Positions 38,417 to 47,020 of a stretch of DNA of 64,000 bases are shown here, in pieces. The stretch comes from an uncultured Collinsella sp. GTDB lineage: Bacteria > Actinomycetota > Coriobacteriia > Coriobacteriales > Coriobacteriaceae. The position numbers were made by a program, and so were the translations under genes. Each line of letters begins with the position of its first letter. The first letter of the stretch is position 1. The stretch is taken from NCBI GenBank assembly GCA_934650095.1, contig CAKUFT010000003.1:1-64000 (forward strand), in the 5' to 3' direction. Below the pieces are notes generated by a model. It saw nothing but the letters and a program-made list of their open reading frames with translations. It was not told where the DNA came from and ran no database searches.

Positions 38417-39439
38417 CTACTCCATGGTCTCTTGGCAGACGACCTCGCGGATGGCGCGGATGCGGCGCATGGTGTCGTCGAACTGGTCGGGGGTGAGGGC
38501 CTGGGCGCCGTCGGACCAAGCGCGGCTCGGCTCGTCGTGGACCTCGATCTCCAGGCCGTTGGCACCGCAGGCGGTCGCGGCGAGCGCCATGGGCTCAACG
38601 TAGCGCGTGTAGCCGGTGGCGTGGCTGGGATCGGCGACGACGGGCAGGTGCGACAGGTGGTGCAGCACCGGCACGGCGTTGAGGTCGAAGGTGTTGCGGG
38701 TGCGGGTCTCGAAGGTGCGGATGCCGCGCTCGCACAGGATGACGTTGTCGTTGCCCTCGCTCATGATGTACTCGGCGGCCATGAGCAGCTCGTCGATCGT
38801 GCCGGACATGCCGCGCTTGAGCAGGATCGGGGTCTTGGTCTTACCGACCTCTTTGAGCAGGGGGAAGTTCTGGGCGTTGCGGGCGCCGATCTGCATGACG
38901 TCGATCTTCTTGTCCAGGAAGATCTGCACGTCGCGCGGGTCCATGATCTCGGTGACGATCGGCATGTCGAGCTCGGCCGATGCCTCGCACAGCAGGTCAA
39001 GGCCGGCGGGGCCCATGCCCTGGTAGGCGTACGGGGAGGTGCGCGGCTTGTAGGCGCCGCCGCGCAGCATCGTGGCGCCGGCGGCCTTCACGCGGCGGGC
39101 GATGCGGATGAGGTTCTCGCCCTCGACGGAGCAGGGGCCGGCGATGACCTGGAACTGGTCGCCGCCGATCTTGACGCCGTGGCCGCAGTCGATGATGGAG
39201 TCCTCGGGGTGGAACTTGCGGTTGGCGCGCTTGAACGGCTCGGAGACGCGCTGCACGCGCTCGACGACGTCCATGGACTCGAGCAGGAACGGGTCGATCT
39301 TGGTTGTGTCGCCCACGAGGCCGATGATGGTCTCGTTCTCGCCGCGCGAGACGTCGGTCTTGAGACCCTTCTTCTCAATCCAGCTGACGATGTGGCTGAC
39401 GGCCTCGTCGCTGGCGCTCTGCTTTAAAATTGCAATCAT
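38417..39439 (-). CDS. aroF: 3-deoxy-7-phosphoheptulonate (DAHP) synthase with N-terminal ferredoxin-like domain
   Basis: The 340-residue enzyme opens the shikimate pathway by joining phosphoenolpyruvate and erythrose-4-phosphate. Residues 1-~70 form a small alpha/beta domain (MIAILKQSASDEAVSHIV), as in the DAHP synthases of Thermotoga type, where it mediates tyrosine or phenylalanine inhibition. The barrel follows: FQVIAGPCSVEGENLI, LRGGAYKPRTSPYAYQG, ILLKRGMSGTIDE and VVADPSHATGY. The ATG at 39439 has GAGAGG six bases upstream; a longer reading would cover the leader hairpin. It is the first gene of the operon. Confidence 0.95.
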   Translation of the reverse strand: MIAILKQSASDEAVSHIVSWIEKKGLKTDVSRGENETIIGLVGDTTKIDPFLLESMDVVERVQRVSEPFKRANRKFHPEDSIIDCGHGVKIGGDQFQVIAGPCSVEGENLIRIARRVKAAGATMLRGGAYKPRTSPYAYQGMGPAGLDLLCEASAELDMPIVTEIMDPRDVQIFLDKKIDVMQIGARNAQNFPLLKEVGKTKTPILLKRGMSGTIDELLMAAEYIMSEGNDNVILCERGIRTFETRTRNTFDLNAVPVLHHLSHLPVVADPSHATGYTRYVEPMALAATACGANGLEIEVHDEPSRAWSDGAQALTPDQFDDTMRRIRAIREVVCQETME

Positions 39440-39526
39440 GGTGTGCCTCTCACCTCGATGGATATCCTTTGCAAAAACGGCCCGCATCGCGAGCCGTGTA
39501 TATATGGTGCATGAGAGTTTATACTA
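39440..39526 (-). promoter_or_regulatory. Leader with intrinsic-terminator hairpin before aroF (probable attenuator)
   Basis: On the minus strand, ACGGCTCGC-GAT-GCGGGCCGT forms a 9-bp stem (plus-strand 39477-39497; one G-T pair) followed directly by a T tract. Nothing upstream on this strand needs terminating, so the hairpin lies between the operon promoter and aroF. A frame of 20 codons (39512 down to 39450) starts just before the stem and runs through it; Tyr is codon 5 and Phe codon 13. TAGTAT (39521-39526) with a weak TTTAGA 18 bases upstream would start transcription almost at that ATG. Confidence 0.6.
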
Positions 39527-39602
39527 TCTGACTCACTTTTGCCTTCTAAAGTGTGCCGATGCGGCGCGTCTTCCTCGGAATTGCAAAGCTTTTTCTTTTA
39601 TT

Positions 39603-39632
39603 TTGATAGCCCGTGGTGCACTTGGGTATAAT
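39603..39632 (+). promoter_or_regulatory. Sigma-70-type promoter of tRNA-Arg(CCG)
   Basis: TTGATA (39603-39608) and a perfect TATAAT (39627-39632) are separated by 18 bases. The predicted start lies a few bases before the tRNA 5' end. Confidence 0.78.
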
Positions 39633-39643
39633 GCATTCCGTTC

Positions 39644-39720
39644 GCCCTATTAGCTCAGGGGATTAGAGCGTCTGCCTCCGGAGCAGAAGGCCGTTGGTTC
39701 GAATCCAACATGGGGCACCA
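39644..39720 (+). tRNA. tRNA-Arg (anticodon CCG)
   Basis: The cloverleaf has acceptor stem GCCCTAT/ATGGGGC, D arm GCTC/GAGC, anticodon stem TCTGC/GCAGA with loop CTCCGGA (anticodon CCG, reading CGG), and T loop TTCGAAT with stem GTTGG/CCAAC. CCA is encoded at 39718-39720, unlike in the tRNA-Arg(UCU) gene of this window. It has its own promoter. Confidence 0.96.
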
Positions 39721-39795
39721 TCGAACGTAAGACCGTCCGAACCTCGTATGGTCCGGGCGGTTTTCTTATACCGATACGACGTGATGGGACGTGGT

Positions 39796-42525
39796 ATGGC
39801 AGCAACGGATATCGAGCGCGGACTCTCGACCGCCGAGGTCGAGGAGCGCATCGCCGCCGGTAAGATCAACCGCAACATGGAGCTCAAGACCAAGTCGGTC
39901 AAAGAGCTCATCATCGAGAACCTCTGCACGCTGTTCAACTTGATCAATGTGGTCTTGGCGATTCTGGTTTTGCTGACCGGGTCGTTCAAGAACCTGACGT
40001 TCTTGTTCGTGGTGTTCCTCAACACCGCCATCGGCGTCATCCAGTCCATGCGTTCCAAGCGGATGGTCGACAAGCTTACGTTGCTGACCTCCAAGAAGGC
40101 CATTGCGGTGCGCGATGGCGTCGAGGTGGAGCTCGACCTGGACCAGATCGTGCTCGACGACATTATTCGTCTGGGACGCGGCGACCAGATTCCCGCCGAC
40201 GCCGTGGTGGTGTCGGGCGAGGCGCTCGTTAACGAGAGCCTGCTGACGGGCGAGAGCGACCTCATTAAGAAGCAGCCCGGCTCCGAGCTCATGAGCGGCA
40301 GCTTTATCGATTCGGGCCTGCTGCGCGCCCGCGTGATCCACGTCGGCGCCGACAACTACGTGGCCAAGATCAACAACGAGGCCAAGTACGTCAAAAAGGT
40401 CAATTCCGAGATCATGAACGCACTCAACGCCATCGTGCGGTTCGCGAGCATCATCATGATTCCGCTCGGCCTGGCGTTGTTTGCCTCAAGCGTGAGCGAC
40501 CTATGGGACGCCGCCGGTACCCCGGGCGATAGCGCGCTTTCGTGGTGTTTTTCCGAGCTGCTGGCCGGCCGCGTGCCTTCGTCGGCGCTGCTGTCCACGG
40601 TGGGTGCTCTGCTGGGCATGATTCCTCAGGGTTTGGTGCTGTTGACGTCGTCGGTGCTCGCCATCGCTACGGTGCGCCTGGCGCGCCGCAAGGTGCTGGC
40701 GCAGCAGCTCTACTGCATCGAGACGCTCGCTCGCGTCGACGTGCTGTGCCTTGACAAGACCGGTACCATCACGTCGGGCCGCATGGAGGTCGAGGGCACC
40801 TACCCGCTGCCTGTTGAGGGTGTGGGCTTTGGCGCGGACTCGGACGAGGCAGCTGTTCCCGTCGATACCACGGTGCTCGACTTTGCGCTCGCTAACGTGG
40901 CGCGCGCGACTTCGGCGGATGCCAACGAGACCTGCCAGGCGCTGCTCAACTACTATGCTGACCGTCCGGTCGAGGTGTCCGAGCCGCTGTCGGTCATCCC
41001 ATTCTCATCGTCCAAAAAGTGGAGCGGTGCTTCGTTTGCACAGGGCTCCTATTTGATGGGTGCGGCGCAGTTTGTGCTTTCGGACCGCGTATTTGCGCAG
41101 GTCGAGAACCGTGTGGCCGAGCTTGCCGATACCTGCCGCGTGCTCGTGGTGGCGCGCGTGGACGGCTTTACGCCCGATGGCGATATGGTGGGCGAGGCCG
41201 AGCCCGTGGGCTTTGTGACCATCCGCGACGAGATTCGTACCTCGGCGGCCGAGACCATCGGCTACTTTAACGAGCAGGGCGTGACTCTCAACGTGATTAG
41301 TGGCGACGACCCGCGTACGGTGTCGTCGATCGCACGCGTGGTGGGCGTGCCGGGAGCCGATGCCTACGTCGATGCCACGACGCTCGATACGCCGGCCAAG
41401 CTCGATGCGGCGGTGGACCGCTATCACGTGTTTGGTCGTGTGACCCCGCAGCAGAAGCGCGAGCTCGTGCAGGCACTCAAGCGCCGCGAGCACACCGTGG
41501 CCATGACGGGCGACGGCGTCAACGACGTGCTGGCGCTTAAGGAGGCCGACTGCTCCGTGGCTATGGCTGCCGGTTCCGACGCTGCGCGCAACGTGGCCGA
41601 GATTGTGCTTGTCGATAACGACTTTGCCTCGATGCCCGCCGTGGTGGCCGAGGGCCGTCGCTCCATCAACAACCTGCAACGCTCGGCTTCACTGTTCCTG
41701 ACCAAGACGCTGTTCTCGATGGGTCTGGCGGCGCTCTGCATCGCGCTGCCGCCGTATCCCTTTGAGCCCATCCAGATGACGCTCATCAACTTTTTCTGCA
41801 TCGGTGCGCCGGGCTTTGTGCTGGGTTTGGAGCCCAACAACGCCCGCGTGAAGGGGTCGTTCCTGACGAACGTGCTTAAGCGGGCCCTGCCGGCGTCGAT
41901 TGCGGTTATTCTGGCCGCGGCGCTCGATATCTTCGTGGCGCGCGTGTTTGGGTTTAGCCAACTCACGCTGTCCACGATGTGCCTGCTCACATCGTGTGCG
42001 GCGAGCGTCAGCCTGATCTGGCGCATCTCGCAGCCGCTCACGCCCTTGCGTGTGGTACTCTTCGTGTTCGTTGTTGCCGGCATTTTGACGGGTGTTATCG
42101 GCTTCCCTGAGCTGCTGTCCATTGCCAACCTGTCCATCAGCCAGATGGTTATCTTGGCGGTTATCGTTGTCTTTACCTGCTCGGTGTTCTTTAAGCTCGC
42201 CACGATGATGGATTCGCTTAAGCCGCGCCGCCGTCATGCGGCTACCGGCTTTGGCCGCGGTGTACGCGTGCGTCTGGGTCGCGGTGGCGGCAAGGTAAGC
42301 TCGACGGGGTCGACCGCCGAGCGCTTTGCCAAGCGCGTCGCCGCCGATATGGCGCAGCGCCGTGAGGAGCGCACCGCTCGCGAGGCCGAGGCCCGCGCGC
42401 TTGAGGGCGTGGCCCAGGGCCAACCGCAGCCCAAGAAAAAGAAGAGCACGGGAGCCAAGCGTTCCCGCGTGACCAAATCGGCCCAGGGCATTAAGGTCTC
42501 GATGCCAAGCAAGAAGAAAAAGTAA
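39796..42525 (+). CDS. Cation-translocating P-type ATPase (CtpE-like)
   Basis: The ~909-residue ATP-driven cation pump has LLTGESDLI in the actuator domain, the phosphorylation site CLDKTGTITSG (Asp about 320), TGDGVNDVLAL in the hinge, and ten or so helices. The mid-membrane motif IPQGLVLLTS is where Ca/Mg pumps have PEGL, so the ion cannot be assigned firmly; overall it resembles actinobacterial CtpE, linked to calcium. The C-terminal ~100 residues form a cytosolic tail very rich in Lys and Arg, unusual for the family. The start is uncertain: I chose the ATG at 39796 (GGGA upstream); an ATG at 39784 also fits. Longer readings overlap the tRNA. Confidence 0.88.
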   Translation: MAATDIERGLSTAEVEERIAAGKINRNMELKTKSVKELIIENLCTLFNLINVVLAILVLLTGSFKNLTFLFVVFLNTAIGVIQSMRSKRMVDKLTLLTSKKAIAVRDGVEVELDLDQIVLDDIIRLGRGDQIPADAVVVSGEALVNESLLTGESDLIKKQPGSELMSGSFIDSGLLRARVIHVGADNYVAKINNEAKYVKKVNSEIMNALNAIVRFASIIMIPLGLALFASSVSDLWDAAGTPGDSALSWCFSELLAGRVPSSALLSTVGALLGMIPQGLVLLTSSVLAIATVRLARRKVLAQQLYCIETLARVDVLCLDKTGTITSGRMEVEGTYPLPVEGVGFGADSDEAAVPVDTTVLDFALANVARATSADANETCQALLNYYADRPVEVSEPLSVIPFSSSKKWSGASFAQGSYLMGAAQFVLSDRVFAQVENRVAELADTCRVLVVARVDGFTPDGDMVGEAEPVGFVTIRDEIRTSAAETIGYFNEQGVTLNVISGDDPRTVSSIARVVGVPGADAYVDATTLDTPAKLDAAVDRYHVFGRVTPQQKRELVQALKRREHTVAMTGDGVNDVLALKEADCSVAMAAGSDAARNVAEIVLVDNDFASMPAVVAEGRRSINNLQRSASLFLTKTLFSMGLAALCIALPPYPFEPIQMTLINFFCIGAPGFVLGLEPNNARVKGSFLTNVLKRALPASIAVILAAALDIFVARVFGFSQLTLSTMCLLTSCAASVSLIWRISQPLTPLRVVLFVFVVAGILTGVIGFPELLSIANLSISQMVILAVIVVFTCSVFFKLATMMDSLKPRRRHAATGFGRGVRVRLGRGGGKVSSTGSTAERFAKRVAADMAQRREERTAREAEARALEGVAQGQPQPKKKKSTGAKRSRVTKSAQGIKVSMPSKKKK

Positions 42526-42542
42526 CCACACCTCACAGGGTG

Positions 42543-42644
42543 GCTAATTTGGGACGGGGCTTTTTTAGCTACCCCGGCTGATGACGCGATCGATTTGGCC
42601 AATTGGCGGCTAGGGCAGCTAAAAAAGCCCCGTCCCAAATTAGC
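42543..42644. repeat. 102-bp palindromic element (28-bp perfect arms), second copy
   Basis: Bases 42543-42570 and 42617-42644 are exact reverse complements over 28 positions. The arms contain TTTGGGACGGGGCT and TTTTAGCT, as in the element at 33816-33930. The loop (GGCTGATGACGCGATCGATT and onward) aligns with the reverse complement of the other element's loop. It lies 17 bp after the P-type ATPase stop and could also terminate transcription in either direction. Confidence 0.92.
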
Positions 42645-42670
42645 TGCCTTAGCGATGTTGAATTGGTGCC

Positions 42671-42702
42671 TTGCTCCTGTGGGGCCGTGGCGATGTTATG
42701 CT
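42671..42702 (+). promoter_or_regulatory. Possible extended -10 promoter for the zinc-ribbon gene
   Basis: TGTTATGCT (42694-42702) is an extended -10 element. TTGCTC at 42671-42676 is 20 bases upstream, somewhat too far for a normal -35 box. Confidence 0.4.
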
Positions 42703-42742
42703 CTAACCTCGATTGTTTGAATTGGTTCGAAAAGAGGATGCC

Positions 42743-43885
42743 GTGATCTGCCCGCATTGCCTTAAGACCATCGAGGACGGCGCCTCGTTCTGCCCCTACT
42801 GCAACGCCTACGTCGGCCCGGGCGACGGTCCCGAGCACACCGAATTTGTGTTCTGCGAGGGCTGTGGCGCGCGTCTTTCCCCGCATGATCGCACGTGTCC
42901 CAAATGTGGACGCCCTGCTCCGGGCATCCTTTCCGAGGACGCTGCCGCATCCGACCTGGCGGCGGGCCGTACCGCCGGTTTTCCGCGCTTGACGCAGGAG
43001 CAGATCGATACCGAGGTGCCCCATGCGCCCGCTTCGGCTGCCGCCGTGCTTTCGGATGCCGCCGACCCCAATGAGACCTGCGTGCTGCCGGCTTTCGATA
43101 AGGATTTCGGTATCCCCAAGGTCGATATCCCGATGCCGGTTTCCCTGCATGAAGACACTCAAAAATCCAAGCGCAAGGTGCATCCCGACGAGGACGCCTA
43201 CCATAAACACAAGCGTCATATCCCCAAGCCGCTTATCGTTATTGCGGTGCTTGCTGTCGTGTGCGGTGGCGCCTATTGGTTTGTGACGGCCGATCCCATG
43301 GGTGTCATGCCCGGCTTCTATGATCAGTTTGGCCAGGCTGCGCAGACCACCTTCCCCACGCGTCAAAAGGGCGAGGCGACCGAGGACGACACCAAGCAGG
43401 ACGATCCTGCCGAAGTGGTTCAGGAAGAAACCGTTCTCACCGATGATCAGCTCTATACCAGGCTCGACGGTCTGTATCAGACCATCGTGTCGTACGGCAA
43501 CGAGGATCAGATCGGCGAGGTCATCGATTCGTTCAACAACGGCTATCTCCGTTCTCCGCTCTCCACGCGCCAGGAACTCTCGCAGAGTGCCTATGCCCTG
43601 CGCGACCAGATTAAAAAGACGCAAGACGAGCTCAACAACCTTAAGTACCAGGACGATACGGTCTATGCGGATGACATCGCCCACTTAAAGCAGCTTGCCG
43701 AGTGGATGTACGAGCGCGTCGACGTGATCTGCCAGAGCTGGGATATCTCGCTTGCCATTCCCGATGGCGAGTCGATGAGTTCGCACCAAAGCGAGATCCT
43801 GGCGCCCATTGCACAAGGCGGCAACAGCGCGCTTAACCAGTACGACGCCAACGTGAGCGCGTGGAGGCCGCAGCAGCGTTCGTAA
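42743..43885 (+). CDS. Double zinc-ribbon membrane protein of unknown function
   Basis: The 380-residue protein begins with two zinc ribbons: CPHC/CPYC (Cys 3, 6, 17, 20) and CEGC/CPKC (38, 41, 52, 55). A disordered acidic linker, a basic stretch (HKHKRHIPK) and one transmembrane helix (about 160-178) follow. The outer part has an acidic linker and an alpha-helical domain of ~150 residues. The plan suggests a cytoplasmic zinc sensor or scaffold tied to an external domain. I chose the GTG at 42743 (AGAGG upstream); the in-frame TTG at 42713 has no site. No function is known. Confidence 0.78.
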   Translation: MICPHCLKTIEDGASFCPYCNAYVGPGDGPEHTEFVFCEGCGARLSPHDRTCPKCGRPAPGILSEDAAASDLAAGRTAGFPRLTQEQIDTEVPHAPASAAAVLSDAADPNETCVLPAFDKDFGIPKVDIPMPVSLHEDTQKSKRKVHPDEDAYHKHKRHIPKPLIVIAVLAVVCGGAYWFVTADPMGVMPGFYDQFGQAAQTTFPTRQKGEATEDDTKQDDPAEVVQEETVLTDDQLYTRLDGLYQTIVSYGNEDQIGEVIDSFNNGYLRSPLSTRQELSQSAYALRDQIKKTQDELNNLKYQDDTVYADDIAHLKQLAEWMYERVDVICQSWDISLAIPDGESMSSHQSEILAPIAQGGNSALNQYDANVSAWRPQQRS

Positions 43886-43921
43886 TTTGTTGCCCTCCGG
43901 CGGCATAACCTGCGTGCGCAA

Positions 43922-43951
43922 TTGATGGAAGCCCGTGCTTATTGCTACAAT
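43922..43951 (+). promoter_or_regulatory. Promoter candidate for the cyclophilin gene
   Basis: TTGATG (43922-43927) and TACAAT (43946-43951) are separated by 18 bases, about 40 bases ahead of the ATG at 43991. Confidence 0.6.
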
Positions 43952-43990
43952 TCGTACAAATATGCTTTAAACGCACGAGGAAGGAACCAC

Positions 43991-44533
43991 ATGTTTGGTT
44001 TTAAGAAAGAGCTCTATACGCCCGAGTACCAGCTCGTCGGTGACGAGTGCGCGGTGATCGAGACGTCGAAGGGCACCATCAAGGTCAAGTTTGACGGTGA
44101 GGGCGCCCCCATCCATGTGGCGAACTTCTGCGAGCTTTCCACAATGGGCTTCTATGACGGCCTTAAGTTCCATCGCTATGTGCCCGGCTTTGTGATCCAG
44201 GGCGGCGACCCCAATACCCGCGATATGTCCGGCGCCGACGTTGCTGCCGGCCTTGAGGGTCCCGACGGCATGCCCGGTACCGGCGGCCCCGGCTACTGCA
44301 TCAAGGGCGAGTTTGCCACCAATCCGCGTAACAGCCATGTTGACGGCGCGCTTGCCATGGCCCGCTCCATGGATCCCGATTCCGCGGGCTCGCAGTTCTA
44401 CTTCTGCCTGGGTGCCCAGCACAACCTCGACTCCGGCTATACCGTCTTTGGCACCACGGTCGAGGGCCTCGACGTCATCTCGCAGCTGCGCGCCGGCGAC
44501 GAGATCGTTCATGTCGAGATCGTTCACGAGTAA
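43991..44533 (+). CDS. Peptidyl-prolyl cis-trans isomerase, cyclophilin type
   Basis: The 180-residue cyclophilin has no signal peptide or membrane helix, so it is probably cytoplasmic. It speeds proline isomerisation during folding. Family motifs are LKFHRYVPGFVIQGGDP (with the catalytic Arg), GYCIKGEFA, HVDGALAMARSMDPDSAGSQ and FYFCLGAQHNLD. AGGAAGG precedes the ATG at 43991; a longer reading to 43922 covers the promoter. The TPR gene follows after 11 bp, so they may be co-transcribed. Confidence 0.94.
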   Translation: MFGFKKELYTPEYQLVGDECAVIETSKGTIKVKFDGEGAPIHVANFCELSTMGFYDGLKFHRYVPGFVIQGGDPNTRDMSGADVAAGLEGPDGMPGTGGPGYCIKGEFATNPRNSHVDGALAMARSMDPDSAGSQFYFCLGAQHNLDSGYTVFGTTVEGLDVISQLRAGDEIVHVEIVHE

Positions 44534-44544
44534 AGGGGACTTCC

Positions 44545-45840
44545 TTGAATAGCCAGCTGATCCAACAGGGCCGCGCCGCTTATCGCGCGGGTGATTTTTC
44601 CGCTGCCGCCCAGATGCTCTCGGCGGCAAAGACCCCCGATGAGATTATGGGCGAGGCCGACCATCTTCGCGGTAACGCCCTGATGCACCTCGGCATGTAT
44701 GCCGAGGCCGCCGAGGCTTACGCTGCCGCCCTCAACGACGGCGCCTATGGCAAGCGCGGCGCTCTGCTCACCAACCGCGGCAAGGCACTCGCCGCGGTGG
44801 GCGACTACACCACGGCTGCCCAGGCGTTCTCTGCAGCTACCCAGGACGCTTCCTACGCCACGCCTTTTAAGGCCTACCTGGGTCTGGGCAACGCGCTGTT
44901 CCAGTCGGGCGATTATGCCAACGCCGGTACTGCCTTCCGTCAGGCTGCCATCGACGGCGCCAACCCGGCTCCTGCCGCCGCCCTCGGCGATCTGGGCCGC
45001 TGCTTCATCAAGCTCGGCCGCCCCGCAGATGCCGTTGAGACCTACCGCACGGCTATCGACTTTGCCGGCCCGCGCGACGATACGCGCGCACTCAATGCCG
45101 GCATGGGCCAAGCGCTTTCCGCCGCCGGCCGTCCCTCCGATGCGCTCGATGCCTTTAACGCCGCCACCGCCGACGGTATCTACCAGCTCACGCCCGAGCA
45201 GGCCGACGAGCTTGCCCGCGTGCACGACTCGCTCGCCGCGCTTTCGGCCCAGACGGCCATGTCTACGGCTCCGGCTCCCGCGATGGACGCTCCCGCTGTC
45301 GACCCGCTCGATCCCACGGGCGCGACCGGTCAGTTTATGCCCGATCCCTCTGACACCGGCTTCTTTACGCTGTCCGAGTCCGAGATGGTCCAGCAGGACC
45401 GCAAACAGGCCAAGGTGCGTCGTCGCCACCGCCACACGGGTCTTAAGATATTCCTGGTGCTGCTTCTGCTCATCGTGATCGCTGCCGGTGGCCTGGGCTA
45501 TGCCTATACGCACGGCATGGGCTATCCCTCGCAGGAGTCTGTCATCACCGACCTGTTCCAGGCTGCCGGTGATGGCGATACCGCCAAGGCCGAGTCCTGC
45601 CTGGCCTCGAGCCTGTCCGAGGACGCCAAGGCGATGATCATCTCCTCGATCCCGCAGGGCGCCACCGTCTCTATCGAGGGCATGGATCAGTCCATGACCG
45701 AAGCCACCGCCAAGGTGAAGGCTTCGCTGTCCAAGGGCGGCGAGCAGGAGTACACCGTTAAATTCGTGCGCTCCGACAACCATATCGGTTGGGCTGTCTC
45801 CTCGCTCGACATCGATTTCTCGGCCGCTGACAACCAGTAG
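44545..45840 (+). CDS. TPR-repeat protein with a C-terminal membrane anchor and external domain
   Basis: Residues 1-~235 of this 431-residue protein are Ala-rich TPR-like helical repeats (LIQQGRAAYRAGDFSAAAQM, LTNRGKALAAVGDYTTAAQAF, YLGLGNALFQSGDYANAGTA). A basic KVRRRHRHTG leads into one transmembrane helix (about 301-325) and an external domain of ~105 residues resembling DUF4878-type nuclear-transport-factor-like folds. The start is TTG with AAAGGGG upstream. TPR on the inside and a small fold outside suggests a scaffold; standing just before mreB, it could serve envelope assembly, which is inference. Confidence 0.8.
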   Translation: MNSQLIQQGRAAYRAGDFSAAAQMLSAAKTPDEIMGEADHLRGNALMHLGMYAEAAEAYAAALNDGAYGKRGALLTNRGKALAAVGDYTTAAQAFSAATQDASYATPFKAYLGLGNALFQSGDYANAGTAFRQAAIDGANPAPAAALGDLGRCFIKLGRPADAVETYRTAIDFAGPRDDTRALNAGMGQALSAAGRPSDALDAFNAATADGIYQLTPEQADELARVHDSLAALSAQTAMSTAPAPAMDAPAVDPLDPTGATGQFMPDPSDTGFFTLSESEMVQQDRKQAKVRRRHRHTGLKIFLVLLLLIVIAAGGLGYAYTHGMGYPSQESVITDLFQAAGDGDTAKAESCLASSLSEDAKAMIISSIPQGATVSIEGMDQSMTEATAKVKASLSKGGEQEYTVKFVRSDNHIGWAVSSLDIDFSAADNQ

Positions 45841-45862
45841 TGACCTTATGAGATTTGGCGCT

Positions 45863-45895
45863 GCCCGGTGCTTCACCGCAAGTGAGGTGCCGGGC
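45863..45895 (+). terminator. Weak terminator-like hairpin after the TPR gene
   Basis: GCCCGG and CCGGGC form the base of a stem that resumes with TCAC/GTGA around a 5-base loop; internal mismatches weaken it. Only TTGCGTT follows, so much transcription may pass into mreB. Confidence 0.4.
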
Positions 45896-45955
45896 TTGCG
45901 TTAGTATGATGGGCTAGTAGTTTTCCAGCAATCATCCAACACATCAGGAGTTGCG

Positions 45956-46999
45956 TTGTTTTCTTTGATGGATATGTTCTTCGGTAGCTATGCGGGCGAT
46001 CTTGCCATCGACCTCGGCACCGCCAATACGCTTGTCTCCGTGCGCGGCAAGGGCATCGTCATCCGCGAGCCCTCCGTTGTCGCTATCGACAAGAACGACG
46101 AGCGCATCCTGGCTGTCGGCATCGAGGCCAAGCGCATGCTCGGTCGTACGCCCGGCAACATCGTTGCCGTTCGTCCCCTTAAGGACGGCGTCATCGCCGA
46201 CTTCGATGTCACCGAGGCCATGCTTCGCTACTTTATCGACAAGGCTTCCGAGAAGCGCTATCCGTGGACTCCGCGTCCGCGCGTCGTCGTCTGCGTTCCC
46301 TCCGGCGTCACGTCTGTCGAGAAGCGTGCCGTCTTTGAGGCCACGATCCAGGCCGGCGCTCGCCAGGCCTATCTGATCGAGGAGCCCATGGCGGCTGCCA
46401 TCGGCGCCGACCTGCCCGTCGAGGAGCCCACGGGCTCCATGGTCATCGATATCGGCGGCGGCACCACCGAGGTCGCCGTTATCGCTATGGGCGGTATTGT
46501 CGTGTCGCAGTCCATCCGCATTGCCGGTGACGAGTTCGACCAGGCTATCCTCACCCATGTTCGCGATGCCTACAACCTGGCTATCGGCGAGCGCACGGCC
46601 GAGGATATCAAGATCAAGGTCGGTTCCGCCGTGCCGCTTAAGGATGAGCTCGACGTCGAGGTCAACGGACGCGACGTTATCACGGGCCTGCCCAAGACCG
46701 TGCGTATCGAGAGCGAGGAGATTCGTCGCGCGCTCAACAAGCCGCTCGACGAGATGGCCAAGGCCGTCAAGGACGCACTCGACGCTACGCCTCCCGATCT
46801 TGCCTCGGACCTTATGTACTACGGCATTTTGCTGACCGGTGGCGGCGCGCTGCTGCGCGGTCTCGACGTGCGCCTGCGCGATGAGACCGGCGTTTCGGTC
46901 AACGTCAGCCCCACGGCGCTCGATAACGTCGTTAACGGCTGTGCCCGCGTGCTCGAGGCCAATGCGTTTGATGGCGGCTTCGTCCAGACCAATGCTTAA
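45956..46999 (+). CDS. mreB: Rod shape-determining protein MreB
   Basis: The 347-residue actin homologue forms membrane-bound filaments that organise side-wall synthesis. Actin-fold motifs are AIDLGTANTLV (phosphate 1), VIDIGGGTTEVAVIAMGG (phosphate 2) and LLTGGGALLRGLD (adenosine site). The start is TTG with AGGAG five bases upstream. It opens the mreB-mreC-mreD-mrdA-rodA operon. Its presence indicates lateral wall growth, which many actinobacteria with polar growth lack but Coriobacteriia retain. Confidence 0.97.
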   Translation: MFSLMDMFFGSYAGDLAIDLGTANTLVSVRGKGIVIREPSVVAIDKNDERILAVGIEAKRMLGRTPGNIVAVRPLKDGVIADFDVTEAMLRYFIDKASEKRYPWTPRPRVVVCVPSGVTSVEKRAVFEATIQAGARQAYLIEEPMAAAIGADLPVEEPTGSMVIDIGGGTTEVAVIAMGGIVVSQSIRIAGDEFDQAILTHVRDAYNLAIGERTAEDIKIKVGSAVPLKDELDVEVNGRDVITGLPKTVRIESEEIRRALNKPLDEMAKAVKDALDATPPDLASDLMYYGILLTGGGALLRGLDVRLRDETGVSVNVSPTALDNVVNGCARVLEANAFDGGFVQTNA

Positions 47000-47020
47000 T
47001 TTCCAAAAGGTGGATTCCAT

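Noticed and set aside
34767-39427. Long plus-strand frames (530 and 547 codons) opposite aroC/aroA and tyrA/aroF
   Set aside because: The minus-strand genes carry full family motifs; the plus-strand frames are repetitive Ala/Gly/Asp-rich shadows.
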